From: Kiloniella litopenaei
GTDB lineage: Bacteria > Pseudomonadota > Alphaproteobacteria > Kiloniellales > Kiloniellaceae
Reading direction: 5' to 3'
Assembly: GCF_000982415.1 (NCBI RefSeq)
Contig: NZ_LANI01000019.1
Coordinates: 1 to 64,000, forward strand
DNA length: 64,000 bases
The notes below the pieces were generated by a model that worked only from the letters and a program-made list of their open reading frames with translations, was not told where the DNA came from and made no database searches. Positions 16,418 to 26,214 of the stretch are shown here, piece by piece. The translations under genes and the position numbers were made by a program. Position 1 is the stretch's first letter. Every line of letters starts with the position of its first letter.

Positions 16418-18535
16418 ATGTCTGACAGTAGCCCACAACAAGACGGCAATAAGCTAGGCCTGCCCCCTTCTGTCACTTCAGCTATTGAAGCGATGAAGCG
16501 CGGTGACATTGCCCTGGCGCTTGGTGTTATCGCAATTTTGATTGTTTTAATTTTGCCGATGCCGAGCTGGTTGTTGGATATTTCACTGGCGCTCTCTATC
16601 ACGCTTTCAGTCTTGATCCTCATGACGGCCCTTTTTATTCAAGGGCCATTGGAATTTGGGTCATTTCCAACCGTGTTGCTGATTGCCACGATGTTAAGGT
16701 TGTCCCTTAACCTGGCATCAACAAGATTAATCCTGGCCGATGGTCACCAGGGCACCGCAGCTGCCGGACAGGTTATTCAATCCTTTGGTAACTTTGTCAT
16801 GGGGGGCAATTTTGTCATCGGAATTATTGTTTTTGGCATTCTGGTTATTGTGAACTTTATTGTCATCACCAAAGGTGCCGGCCGTATCGCTGAGGTTTCG
16901 GCACGTTTTAGTTTGGATGCTATGCCTGGCAAGCAGATGGCAATTGATGCCGATCTATCAAGTGGTCTTATCGATGAGGGCGAAGCCAGAGAGCGTCGTA
17001 AAACCTTGGAAGATGAAAGTAACTTCTTTGGGGCCATGGATGGTGCTTCCAAGTTTGTTCGCGGCGATGCTATTGCCGGTCTTCTCATTACCTTCATCAA
17101 TGTTGTAGGCGGAATTATCATCGGGGTCGCTCAGCGTGATATGGCTGTTGGCGATGCGGCAACCTCGTACACCCTATTAACAGTTGGTGATGGCCTTGTT
17201 TCCCAGATCCCCGCGATTGTTGTGTCAACCGCAGCTGGTATCCTTGTTTCCAAAACCACGACAACAGGCTCTGCTGACAAAGCAATCTTTGCACAACTTG
17301 GTGGCTACCCCCGTGCTCTTGGACTTTCATCGGCACTTATGGTTGCTTTGGCTATTGTTCCTGGCACACCTTCTTTTCCCTTTCTCCTCCTCGCTGCGGC
17401 AACTGGTGGACTTGCCTTCTTTAGCGATAGAAAAGATACACAAAAAACGGAACTCGCAGACCAGCAAGCACTGGAGGCTGCAGAACCAGCGCCCGTAGCC
17501 GAAGAGCCAATCTCGGCATCCTTACAAATTGATAACCTTCGGCTGGAACTGGGCTATGCACTGCTTCCGATGATCAATGGTCAGGGTGGCGAAAGGCTGA
17601 CAGACCAAATCAAAGGACTGCGCAGACAACTTGCTCAGGAACTCGGCTTTGTTCTCCCGTCTGTACGGATTCAGGATAACCTCCAGCTCGGTGCAAACAG
17701 CTATGTTATTCGCGTTAAAGAAATAGCCGCTGGCGAGGGAGAACTGCGCCCGAACATGTTCCTGATCATGGATCCACGCGGAGACAAGATACAGCTTGTT
17801 GGGGAAGAGACTGTTGAGCCAACCTTTGGCTTGCCTGCCATGTGGGTTGATGAAAGTCAGAAAGAAGAAGCCCTCTTCCGGGGCTATACAGTTGTTGATG
17901 CCTCAACAGTTATCACAACCCACATTACAGAGGTTGTAAAAGACAATATTTCCGAACTGCTTTCCTATGCAGAAACGCAGAAACTTCTTGATGAACTGGG
18001 CGAAGAGCATCAGAAACTCATTGGCGATCTTATTCCCAACCAGATTTCTGTGGGCGCCTTGCAGCGCGTACTGCAAAACCTTCTTGGAGAACGCATTTCC
18101 ATACGCGATCTGCCAACTATTCTCGAAGGTATTTCAGAGGCCTGTGCCTATACGCGAAACGCAACCTTTATTACGGAACATGTTCGCTCACGCCTTGCCA
18201 GACAGATTTCCAACGACAATCAGAATGAACAGGGCTTTATTCCAATGATCACGCTGTCACCACAGTGGGAGCAGGCTTTCTCTCAAGCTTTGGTAGGAGA
18301 AGGCGAAGAAAAACAGTTGTCCATGCCCCCCACCCAGCTTCAGGAATTTATTACCGCTGTTCGTCAGACATTTGAACGCCACGCCATGATGGGTGAAGCA
18401 CCTGTCATGCTGAGCAGTCCGGTTATTCGCCCCTATGTACGTTCTATTGTTGAACGCTTCCGTCCAACAACCGTCGTGATGTCACAAAATGAAGTGCATC
18501 CAAAAGCAAAAATTAAGACTTTGGGGGTTATTTAG
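16418..18535 (+). CDS. flhA: Flagellar type III export protein FlhA
   Basis: Inner-membrane export gate component. The N-terminal half holds about eight membrane segments (for example IALALGVIAILIVLILPM and SIALSITLSVLILMTALFI-like sequence) with the FHIPEP-family blocks FGSFPTVLLIATMLRLSLNLASTRLIL (recognised as FPTVLLIATMLRLSLNLAST) and ISTAAGILVSK-like VVSTAAGILVSKTTT. The C-terminal half is the cytosolic domain with VRIQDNLQLGANSYVIRVKE. 705 aa is normal. It follows flbD by 27 bp and precedes flhF. flhB, fliP, fliQ and fliR are not in the window. Confidence 0.97.
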   Translation: MSDSSPQQDGNKLGLPPSVTSAIEAMKRGDIALALGVIAILIVLILPMPSWLLDISLALSITLSVLILMTALFIQGPLEFGSFPTVLLIATMLRLSLNLASTRLILADGHQGTAAAGQVIQSFGNFVMGGNFVIGIIVFGILVIVNFIVITKGAGRIAEVSARFSLDAMPGKQMAIDADLSSGLIDEGEARERRKTLEDESNFFGAMDGASKFVRGDAIAGLLITFINVVGGIIIGVAQRDMAVGDAATSYTLLTVGDGLVSQIPAIVVSTAAGILVSKTTTTGSADKAIFAQLGGYPRALGLSSALMVALAIVPGTPSFPFLLLAAATGGLAFFSDRKDTQKTELADQQALEAAEPAPVAEEPISASLQIDNLRLELGYALLPMINGQGGERLTDQIKGLRRQLAQELGFVLPSVRIQDNLQLGANSYVIRVKEIAAGEGELRPNMFLIMDPRGDKIQLVGEETVEPTFGLPAMWVDESQKEEALFRGYTVVDASTVITTHITEVVKDNISELLSYAETQKLLDELGEEHQKLIGDLIPNQISVGALQRVLQNLLGERISIRDLPTILEGISEACAYTRNATFITEHVRSRLARQISNDNQNEQGFIPMITLSPQWEQAFSQALVGEGEEKQLSMPPTQLQEFITAVRQTFERHAMMGEAPVMLSSPVIRPYVRSIVERFRPTTVVMSQNEVHPKAKIKTLGVI

Positions 18536-18593
18536 CTCCTATGATCTTTATAAAAACACATCGTCAATTTAATCAGGCAGGAGCAGTCGTAGC

Positions 18594-19571
18594 ATGCGAT
18601 TAAAGCATTATATCGCTGAAAATTTGCCTGATGCCATGAATCAGGTCCGACTTGACCTAGGCGAAGACGCCATCATCCTCTCTACGGATGAACTGGGGCC
18701 TGGCCAAGGCGTAAGAGTTACAGCAGGCTTGGATGATGAACCTGTAAACGATTTTTCGATTAGTGATCCTCAGGACGACGTTGATATCGTCGATGAAATA
18801 ACCGAAGTCCTCGATTTCCATCGCCTTCCCAGTGAAATGATTGATATGCTCGTGGGGCACGCTATGGGAATTCCAGCGTCCGAATGGCATATATCCCTCG
18901 CGGGGGCGCTGGATAATAATTTTCACTTTGGCCAGATCCCGAGCCGGGCACTCACAAAACCATTGATGCTCGTTGGCTCACCCGGTGACGGAAAAACCTC
19001 GACCATTGCAAAGCTTTGCGCAAAGGCCAGATTGTCAGATATTCCCACGACGGTGATAACAATCGATGCAGAAAAAACAGGTGGCGTAGAACAGATTGCC
19101 ACCTTTTGCCATCGTCTTCAGATCAATCTGGATATCGCTGAGACACCAGAAAAACTGGCCGAGTGTGTCAATCAGGCGGCATCTAGCCATCTGTTATTGA
19201 TCGATACAATGGGCGTAAACCCATTTGATGATGATGCGTTGAATTATCTGGCAGAATTTGCCCAGTCTTCAAATGCGGTCTCAACGCTGATTATACCCGC
19301 AGGGGGCGATGTTTATGAAACAGCGGACAAAGCTGCCGCATTCAAATCCTTGAACACCAAATATATCATTCCAACCAAGCTGGATATGACACGCCGTTTT
19401 GGTGGCTTGCTTACAGCTGCGCATAGCGCAGACCTTACATTTATGGCGGCTGGTATTTCACCCCATATCGCAGACGGGTTATCCCCCATAAATCCAGTAT
19501 CTCTGGCACGGCTATTGCTTCCAACCAGACTAGAATCCCAACAGCACTCTCTTGCAACAGGCACACGCTGA
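18594..19571 (+). CDS. flhF: Flagellar SRP-like GTPase FlhF
   Basis: GTPase that fixes the pole and early assembly of the flagellum. The N-terminal domain starts MRLKHYIAENLPDAMNQVRLDLGEDAIILST, as in FlhF (recognised blocks AMNQVRLDLGEDAIIL). The NG domain carries G1 GSPGDGKTSTIAKLCAKA (about 127-144), then TIDAEKTGGVEQI and the G3-like LLIDTMGVNPFD, with TKLDMTRRFGGLL near the end. At 325 aa it is shorter than many homologues because the middle is reduced. Its TGA overlaps the flhG ATG (TGATG). GGAG lies 10 nt upstream of the start. Confidence 0.92.
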   Translation: MRLKHYIAENLPDAMNQVRLDLGEDAIILSTDELGPGQGVRVTAGLDDEPVNDFSISDPQDDVDIVDEITEVLDFHRLPSEMIDMLVGHAMGIPASEWHISLAGALDNNFHFGQIPSRALTKPLMLVGSPGDGKTSTIAKLCAKARLSDIPTTVITIDAEKTGGVEQIATFCHRLQINLDIAETPEKLAECVNQAASSHLLLIDTMGVNPFDDDALNYLAEFAQSSNAVSTLIIPAGGDVYETADKAAAFKSLNTKYIIPTKLDMTRRFGGLLTAAHSADLTFMAAGISPHIADGLSPINPVSLARLLLPTRLESQQHSLATGTR

Positions 19572-20368
19572 TGAACCAAGCTAAAAACCATAATGTTCAA
19601 TCTTTGCACAACAGATTACTCTGCAAGAACATGATTGCCATAGCATCGGGCAAGGGTGGTGTCGGGAAAACATGGCTGTCCATCACCCTGTCGCACGCTC
19701 TCTCCAGCTTGGGATGTCGAACTCTATTGTTTGATGGTGACCTGGGACTTGCGAATGTTGATATTCAATTGGGTTTGGCCCCCAACAAAGACATGGGCGG
19801 TGTCTTAAACGGACGCTACTCGCTGGAAGAAGCTGCCGTGCGCTATCCGGATGGTGGCTTTGATGTCGTTGCAGGTAGATCAGGGTCGGGAAATTTAGCA
19901 AATCTTCCTGCGCCTCGCCTGAACAGCCTGACGACAGATTTAGCAAACCTGTCCCAATCCTATGACCGGATAATTTTGGATTTGGGTGCGGGAATTGATA
20001 GAACTGTGCGTCAATTGGCGTCACAGGCACAGGTTTGTCTGGTCATCACAACAGATGAACCCACTTCTCTTACTGATGCTTATGCCTTTATTAAGCTGAC
20101 AAAAATGCAGCGCCCGGATGCTGATTTACGTGTTATAGTCAACATGGCGGAAACAGAACACGATGGTCACAAGACTTACAACACCATCCGAAAAGCCTGT
20201 GAATCTTTCTTGAAGATAACACCGCCGCTTGCTGGTATTATTGTTCGAGACAACAAGGTAAAGGAAGCAATTCGCAATCAAACACCTCTGCTTGTAAGAT
20301 ATCCGACATCCACCGCGGCAGAGCGCGTAGAACAGATTGCAAGGAATTTGCTAAAAGGGCATGAATAA
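19571..20368 (+). CDS. flhG: Flagellar number regulator FlhG (MinD-like ATPase)
   Basis: ParA/MinD-type ATPase that works with FlhF to set flagellar number. It has the deviant Walker A IASGKGGVGKTWLS (about residues 24-37), LFDGDLGLANVDIQLGL (switch region) and LDLGAGIDRTVRQL, all typical of FlhG/YlxH; 265 aa is close to family length. Start overlaps the flhF stop by one base; its own end overlaps the next gene by 8 bp, so flhF-flhG-20361 are probably translationally coupled. Confidence 0.92.
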   Translation: MNQAKNHNVQSLHNRLLCKNMIAIASGKGGVGKTWLSITLSHALSSLGCRTLLFDGDLGLANVDIQLGLAPNKDMGGVLNGRYSLEEAAVRYPDGGFDVVAGRSGSGNLANLPAPRLNSLTTDLANLSQSYDRIILDLGAGIDRTVRQLASQAQVCLVITTDEPTSLTDAYAFIKLTKMQRPDADLRVIVNMAETEHDGHKTYNTIRKACESFLKITPPLAGIIVRDNKVKEAIRNQTPLLVRYPTSTAAERVEQIARNLLKGHE

Positions 20369-21827
20369 GGTCCGGTTGCCGCTTGCGACGACACCCACAA
20401 CACCATCCGGCACTACCCAAACGGCACAAGCCAGTACGCTTGCAAACTATCCGCCGACGCTGACGCACCAGAAGGTGCAAGAAAACTTAAGCGGTACGGT
20501 CAAGGGGCAAACACCTCAAGGACAATTAGTTGTCCAAACTCTGTTGGGTGAACTGACAGTTAATACCAGTGTCAAACTTCCTGCTGGCACAGAAGTTCTT
20601 GTTCAATTCAGAACACAACGTCCGCCCTTTGAAGTTCTCATCCTTCCCCAAGGCGATAAAACAAAGGGCCAATCGGGGCCAATCCAACAAAACCCAACAG
20701 ACAAACTCAGCCTAAGCCATCAGGTTCAGGCAACGCTTGTCAGTAAACCCAAAGATGGCATTTCGGTCCCTCTTCCTAAAACACTGCAAAACCTACAGAC
20801 TGCCGCACAGTTTTCCGTAAAAATGGAAGTTTTGGGCCCTCCCCCTAAAAGTGCCGCGCCACAAGTCACCCCCGGTTTCATGCCTGCGCCATCACAGCAG
20901 ACGGGTTCAACTGTGCCACCATCAGGTACACCAGCACCATCTCAACAGGCTACATCACAAGAGGCCACCATCTTAAAAGCCACTGTGACCGGAAATACAC
21001 AGGGCAATCCTGTGGTTCAAACTGCCATCGGTACGATGCAACTCGCGATCAAAGCTTCTCTACCAGTAGGCACACAGATATCTCTCACCCTTCTCTCTTT
21101 AGACGATCCAGAGGGCATAAAACCTGGCGACACCTCTCGCTTATCGACGACACCGTCCCAGTCAGGACAGGATTTACGACAAGTACTGCAAAGTGCCCTT
21201 ACCACTTTGGGACAACAGGGCCAGTTTAATGCTCTGGCAAGCCATCTCCCTCAAAAAGGCCCTGCCTTGACATCAGGCATTCTATTATTTCTCAATGCTC
21301 TAAAATCCGGCACTCCCAGAGGTTGGGCCGGTGAGGACACGCTCTCACTGCTACGTGCTGCAGGACGCCCTGAACTGGCACAACAGCTAGGCAATGAGAG
21401 TACCCTCATTACAAGACCCGTAGAAACGGGACAGGGCGAATGGCGTATGACGCAGCTTCCTATTCTTCACGATAGTCAGCTACACCAGGCAAACCTTTTT
21501 GTCAGAGACAGAGAACATGACAAAAAAGGACGCGACAATTTGGACCGAGAAGAGGTGACACGTTTCAAACTGGAAGTCGAAATGAGTCGCGATGGCGAAA
21601 TGCAGTTTGATGGCCTCGTCAAAAAAGGACGTTTTGACCTTGTGATCAGAAGCAGAAACAGTCTTCCCAAAACAATGGAAATCAAAATATCTGATCTATT
21701 CTACGGTGCAAATGAAGCCACTGGCTTTGCCGGAAAACTGACTTTTGAAGCTTCAGAAGATTGGGAAAAACTAAGCCAAAGCTCGCAAAAATTAATAGCG
21801 GGTTCACACAACAGCACGATGGCCTAA
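20361..21827 (+). CDS. FliK-like protein with C-terminal Flg_hook-type domain
   Basis: A 488-aa protein with a long Pro/Gln/Thr/Ser-rich, low-complexity first half and a C-terminal domain (about residues 390-485) patterned like the FliK C-terminus: RFKLEVEMSRDGEMQFDGLV followed by FDLVIRSRN. No signal peptide or membrane helix is seen. It overlaps flhG by 8 bp and ends the flagellar run before a hairpin (21877-21916). Since a canonical fliK is at 5325-6800, this may be a second length-control or export-switch protein, or a flagellar protein of unknown role. The family call is by pattern only; its exact function is not known to me. Confidence 0.6.
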   Translation: MNKVRLPLATTPTTPSGTTQTAQASTLANYPPTLTHQKVQENLSGTVKGQTPQGQLVVQTLLGELTVNTSVKLPAGTEVLVQFRTQRPPFEVLILPQGDKTKGQSGPIQQNPTDKLSLSHQVQATLVSKPKDGISVPLPKTLQNLQTAAQFSVKMEVLGPPPKSAAPQVTPGFMPAPSQQTGSTVPPSGTPAPSQQATSQEATILKATVTGNTQGNPVVQTAIGTMQLAIKASLPVGTQISLTLLSLDDPEGIKPGDTSRLSTTPSQSGQDLRQVLQSALTTLGQQGQFNALASHLPQKGPALTSGILLFLNALKSGTPRGWAGEDTLSLLRAAGRPELAQQLGNESTLITRPVETGQGEWRMTQLPILHDSQLHQANLFVRDREHDKKGRDNLDREEVTRFKLEVEMSRDGEMQFDGLVKKGRFDLVIRSRNSLPKTMEIKISDLFYGANEATGFAGKLTFEASEDWEKLSQSSQKLIAGSHNSTMA

Positions 21828-21876
21828 ACACACCAGATAGCCCTAGATAATTTTATATAAGCTCAGGTAAATAAGG

Positions 21877-21916
21877 CTCGGGCATGAAAGAGTGAACATC
21901 TCACTTCATGCCCGAG
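21877..21916. terminator. Bidirectional hairpin between convergent genes
   Basis: CTCGGGCATGAA / TTCATGCCCGAG form a 12-bp perfect stem, extended inside by AGTGA / TCACT around an ACATC loop. It sits between the FliK-like gene (+) and the DMGDH-like gene (-). T-runs are absent on both sides, so it may act with Rho or as an end-stabilising structure. Confidence 0.7.
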
Positions 21917-21938
21917 TGCCTGAACTTGGTGCTGTAAG

Positions 21939-24383
21939 TTATTCTACATCGCGAAGCTTTTTATTTTTCGGATCATAGAGTGGCTCACTAGAAACAACGG
22001 CAGGATAACGTTCTCCCAGAATACTGACTTCAAGTTCAGTCCCTTCTACAGCCAAATCAGTACGGATAAAGCTCAAGGCAATATTCTTTTCGATTATATG
22101 GCCATATCCGCCAGATGAAGATATCCCAACGATTTCATCATCTTTGAAAATTGGTGAACAGTAAGGGGCCTCAGCAATTGTCGTATCAATAATCAAAGGA
22201 ACAAACCTTTCCTTGATACCACCTTCAAGATGCTGTTTTAGAGCTTCACGCCCCAAAAACGGACCTTTATCCAAATCAACAAATCGGTCTAGCGACAATT
22301 CAAAAGGCGTATATTCGTGAATGATATCAACCTTCCAGGACCGGTAACATTTTTCAAGCCGTAATGAATCCATGGCATAAAGGCCAAAATCGGCAACGCC
22401 GTACTCTTCCCCTGCCGCCATAACATCATCATATACCTGCCCCAGGAACTCCATGGGGACATGCAATTCCCAACCGAGTTCACCAACATAGTTAACCCGC
22501 ATGGCCAGAATATCTGGGCAATACCCGATTTCCATGCCCTGGGTTGTAAGCCAGGGGAAGGCCTTGTTGGAAAGATCAGATTTGGTAACTTTACCAAGCA
22601 GATCCCTGGAGCGCGGCCCCGCCACAACCAATGTTCCATAGCGATCGGTGAGGTTTTCAAACTCGACGGACCCATCGCCCGGCATGTTTGAGAGAAGCCA
22701 GTCTTCGTCATGCCACTCACCCGCACCGGCAGAAATCAACCAATAATGATCTTCGGCCAGTCTTGTGATGGTCATTTCCGTCATCACGTGACCTTTACGG
22801 GACAGGAAGTATGACAGGGACATACCACCAACCCGGGGCATTTTCCCCGCAATCATATAATCAAGCCATGCGGTTGCCCCCGGACCGGTAACTTCATATT
22901 TGGTGAAACCACCAAGATCCAGAACACCGACACGTTCGCGCACAGCCTTGCATTCAAACTTGACGGCATCGTTCCAGTTCCGGCGCTCATCCAAAAATGA
23001 AACCGTTTGTACCTCCGGACGATCTGAGAGGCAATCTGTTTGTGGGAACCAGACAGCACGTTCCCAGCCTCCCCTTGCCCCAAAGAAAGCTCCCTTTTGC
23101 TTCAGTTTTTCGTAAACAGGGGTCATTTTTGCGGGACGCCCGGCAGGACGCTCTTCATGCGGGAAAGGAATGGCATACTCGTTCTGGTAAACTTCAATCG
23201 CCTTTTCAACCACATACTTTTGTGTGGCGTAATCCGTATATCGGCGCGGGTCCAGCATCCACATATCCCATTCGGACTCACCTTCCAGAACCTGTTCTGC
23301 GATAATTTTGCCCGCACCACCCGATTGGGTAATACCAAAGCTAAAGCCACAGCAATGATAGAAGTTATCCAGTCCGTAAGCCGGGCCAATATAGGGCAAA
23401 CCATCCGGCGTGTAAGGAATTGGTCCGTTAATAACCCGGGAAACACCGCCTTTTTCAAGAATAGGAACACGTGCCATGGCCTGACCGATGTACCATTCAA
23501 TCCGGTCAAGATCGTCGCTCCACAGCTGTGACGCAAAATTTTCCGGTAACCCATCCAGCCAATAGGGGGTTGCTTTCCACTCATAGGGACCAAGGATAAG
23601 CCCCGCGCGCTCCTGACGAAGATAATAGCTGTCATCAGGATCTCTGAAGAGTGGCAGTTTTTTATCCAGTGCTTCCAGTTCAGGTATTGCATCCGTGACA
23701 AGGAACTGGTGCGAGAGTGTCACAATGGGAATATACTGCCCGACCATGGCCGCAATTTCACCACCTCGATAACCGCCTGCGTTAATGACCTTTTCGCAAG
23801 TCACAGATCCCTTTTCACAATCAACACGCCACTCTCCATTCAGGGTTTGTGTAATAGCCGTTACCCGATTAAAGCGCTGGATTTGTACCCCCAGATCACG
23901 CGCCCCTTTTGCATAGGCCTGTGTTAGCTGACTAGGGTCAATATCTCCATCCCGTGGGTCCCACAATCCCCCGACACAATCATGCGTTTCCAAATAGGGG
24001 TAGTAATCTTTCATTTCGCTTGGGGTTAGAATTTCATAATCCAGCCCCTGCGCCTTTGCCATGGACTGAACATGTTTGAACTCAAACATCCGCTCATCAC
24101 TTTGCGCCAAACGAATGGATCCTGTCCGGGTATAGTTCATGGGATAGTCGACTTCGTCGGCAAGCCGATGATACAATTCAACGCCATAGGTTTGCATCTT
24201 CATGATATTAACGCTGCTGGAATAGGTCGGGCAATTTCCCGCGGCATGCCAGGTCGACCCAGACGTCAATTCATCCATTTCAAGAAGCACAACATCTTTA
24301 CATCCCATTTTTGCGAGATGATAAGCCGCACTACAGCCGACAGCTCCTCCACCAATGATGACAACTCTTGCATGGCTTTTCAT
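21939..24383 (-). CDS. Dimethylglycine/sarcosine dehydrogenase-like FAD protein with folate domain
   Basis: Oxidative N-demethylase of the DMGDH/SARDH type; the methyl group would pass as formaldehyde or methylene to tetrahydrofolate. The N-terminus has the FAD-binding Rossmann motif VVIIGGGAVGCSAAYHLAK (residues 7-25), then LTSGSTWHAAG, whose histidine is the covalent FAD site in mammalian DMGDH. The DAO domain runs to about residue 375, a FAO_M-like linker follows, and the last 380 residues are a GcvT-like folate-binding domain with GPRSRDLLGKVT and YVGELGWELHVPME. 814 aa is full length. AGGA lies 8 nt before the ATG. It is co-directional with the MttB-like gene upstream (88 bp gap), suggesting use of glycine betaine-derived or related methylamines. 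The substrate is not decided by sequence. Confidence 0.88.
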   Translation of the reverse strand: MKSHARVVIIGGGAVGCSAAYHLAKMGCKDVVLLEMDELTSGSTWHAAGNCPTYSSSVNIMKMQTYGVELYHRLADEVDYPMNYTRTGSIRLAQSDERMFEFKHVQSMAKAQGLDYEILTPSEMKDYYPYLETHDCVGGLWDPRDGDIDPSQLTQAYAKGARDLGVQIQRFNRVTAITQTLNGEWRVDCEKGSVTCEKVINAGGYRGGEIAAMVGQYIPIVTLSHQFLVTDAIPELEALDKKLPLFRDPDDSYYLRQERAGLILGPYEWKATPYWLDGLPENFASQLWSDDLDRIEWYIGQAMARVPILEKGGVSRVINGPIPYTPDGLPYIGPAYGLDNFYHCCGFSFGITQSGGAGKIIAEQVLEGESEWDMWMLDPRRYTDYATQKYVVEKAIEVYQNEYAIPFPHEERPAGRPAKMTPVYEKLKQKGAFFGARGGWERAVWFPQTDCLSDRPEVQTVSFLDERRNWNDAVKFECKAVRERVGVLDLGGFTKYEVTGPGATAWLDYMIAGKMPRVGGMSLSYFLSRKGHVMTEMTITRLAEDHYWLISAGAGEWHDEDWLLSNMPGDGSVEFENLTDRYGTLVVAGPRSRDLLGKVTKSDLSNKAFPWLTTQGMEIGYCPDILAMRVNYVGELGWELHVPMEFLGQVYDDVMAAGEEYGVADFGLYAMDSLRLEKCYRSWKVDIIHEYTPFELSLDRFVDLDKGPFLGREALKQHLEGGIKERFVPLIIDTTIAEAPYCSPIFKDDEIVGISSSGGYGHIIEKNIALSFIRTDLAVEGTELEVSILGERYPAVVSSEPLYDPKNKKLRDVE

Positions 24384-24471
24384 AATTCACGTCCTGTTCT
24401 TCTTATCATTTATCTTTGATCATACTTTATTATTGTCTTAATCCGGTTTTCTAAAACCAGACCTCAAATCT

Positions 24472-26034
24472 TTACTTTGCAGTCATCAGATCCCGGGGCA
24501 GTTTGATATCGTACTCACCCCTGATTTTCTGATCCATTTCATCGCTGATATGACGTGGGAAATGGCTGTTCATTGTGCCCTCTACGATAGCCGTCGCCTT
24601 GGACAGAGATGTTGGCCGCTCTTTTTCGTCCCACTCATTTGGACTACTTCGATCCGATGTTTCAGGATAAAAATATTCTGTTTCCATCACAGAAAGCGTT
24701 TGTTCCGAGCCAAGATAATGCCCCGGCCCCTCTTCACAAACCTGACGGATAGCTTCAAGCGAAAGGGTGTCTTCGTTGACATCAATACCCCGAACCGTAC
24801 GTAAAACAGACCCAATTGTATCATTATCAAGGACCAGGCTTTCCATACACATACCCAAAAGGCTGGCATGCATACCGGCCGCTTCATAAACCAGATTGGT
24901 TCCTGAATTTCCTGTCACCGCATGATTATACCCCTTCTCGGCCCCGGCCTGATAATCGGGGATTTTGGAATCGCACATTCCGCTGGGGACCCCGGTCGGT
25001 AAATCATAGAAACGGCCCATTTGGGCGCAGGCCGCAACCAACAGGGCCTGTTCTCCACTCCCCCCGCTCATGGCCCCTGTTCTCAAATCCGAAACAAATG
25101 GCCAGGTTCCAAAAACTGCAGGAGCCCCGGGCTGGATCGCGTTTACATAGACCAAACCTGCGAGAACTTCGGCAACTTCCTGAACGACAGATCCCGCCAA
25201 CGAAGCTGGCGATGTTGCTCCGGCCTGTCCCGCAGACAATAAAAGCACCGGCATTCCGCCACGAACAGCGACCTCAAGACATCGACAAGCATCTTCAGCA
25301 AACTTGAGCGGTGGCACAACAAAGCAATTCGACATACTGACAAAGGGACGTTCCCGCCACTGCTTTTCTCCGCCAGCAATCATATGAAGCATTTCCAGGG
25401 ATTTCTCTACATGGCTTGGTTCAACCCAGCTTGATCCAACATGTTTGGTTGTTCCGGAAATGGCCGCATAGCAAGTGTTGAAATCCATATCGAAGGGATC
25501 AGCAAGATCACGACAAACCACGGAGCGCTGAAAAAAGTGAATATTATCCAGCTTATCAACCATACGTGCGATATCATATAGGTCCCGGGTGGTTGATTCA
25601 CGATAGTCCCCCGTACGGGCATCTACCATATGGACCGCGGCACCCGCTGTACCAAAATAGATCTTGCTGCCAGATAGATCCATATCGTGCTTTGGTTCCT
25701 GCCCATGCAGAACCACATTGCGGTTAACCTTCACCAACATGTCTTCGACAAGCGCACGCGGAAAAGTCAAACGACCATTGTCCTTAAGCACGCCCCCCGC
25801 AGCCGTAATAACGTCAATACAGCTGGGGATGGCATCGGCAAGTCCAATATTTTCCAGCACATCCAATACCGCAGTATGAATACGTTTGATTTGCAAATCA
25901 TTGAGAACTTTATAATTTCCACTTTCCAAACCGGGTTGGATCGCGCGTTTGTCTTCTGCTAGCGGTGCAGCTCGCAAAGCTTGACGGGCTTGACGCCCTC
26001 CACGGCGGCGGGATGATACAGCAACGTCACTCAT
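24472..26034 (-). CDS. Trimethylamine methyltransferase (MttB) superfamily protein, non-pyrrolysine
   Basis: Member of the MttB/COG5598 superfamily, which moves a methyl group from quaternary or tertiary amines to a corrinoid protein. The 520-aa frame is complete with no internal amber codon, so it belongs to the non-pyrrolysine branch that includes MtgB (glycine betaine) and related enzymes. Recognisable blocks are HVGSSWVEPSHVEKSLEML, FVSMSNCFVVPPLKF, and a Gly-rich GAMSGGSGEQALLVAACAQ. The first 25 residues are Arg/Ala-rich. GGAG lies 7 nt before the ATG. It precedes the DMGDH-like gene in one unit. No corrinoid-protein (MttC/MtgC) or reactivase gene is near, so the methyl acceptor is unclear. 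Confidence 0.88.
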   Translation of the reverse strand: MSDVAVSSRRRGGRQARQALRAAPLAEDKRAIQPGLESGNYKVLNDLQIKRIHTAVLDVLENIGLADAIPSCIDVITAAGGVLKDNGRLTFPRALVEDMLVKVNRNVVLHGQEPKHDMDLSGSKIYFGTAGAAVHMVDARTGDYRESTTRDLYDIARMVDKLDNIHFFQRSVVCRDLADPFDMDFNTCYAAISGTTKHVGSSWVEPSHVEKSLEMLHMIAGGEKQWRERPFVSMSNCFVVPPLKFAEDACRCLEVAVRGGMPVLLLSAGQAGATSPASLAGSVVQEVAEVLAGLVYVNAIQPGAPAVFGTWPFVSDLRTGAMSGGSGEQALLVAACAQMGRFYDLPTGVPSGMCDSKIPDYQAGAEKGYNHAVTGNSGTNLVYEAAGMHASLLGMCMESLVLDNDTIGSVLRTVRGIDVNEDTLSLEAIRQVCEEGPGHYLGSEQTLSVMETEYFYPETSDRSSPNEWDEKERPTSLSKATAIVEGTMNSHFPRHISDEMDQKIRGEYDIKLPRDLMTAK

Positions 26035-26214
26035 AGGAATCTCCGGAAAAGATATTTGTTCCCATTGTTAGTCTCTGTTTAAAATCGGACAAATGATCCT
26101 TTTTCACTAAATGGTCACTTTTACTCATCATTTGAAATTGACTTTGCGTCATAATCATAAAGAATTTGAATAGTTATCGATATTTCAACGACGCCATACT
26201 TGAGGGTTTTGATT

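Noticed and set aside
24472-26034. Pyrrolysine (in-frame amber) codon in the MttB homologue
   Set aside because: The frame is complete to the family C-terminus with no internal TAG, and no pyl genes or tRNA-Pyl are seen.
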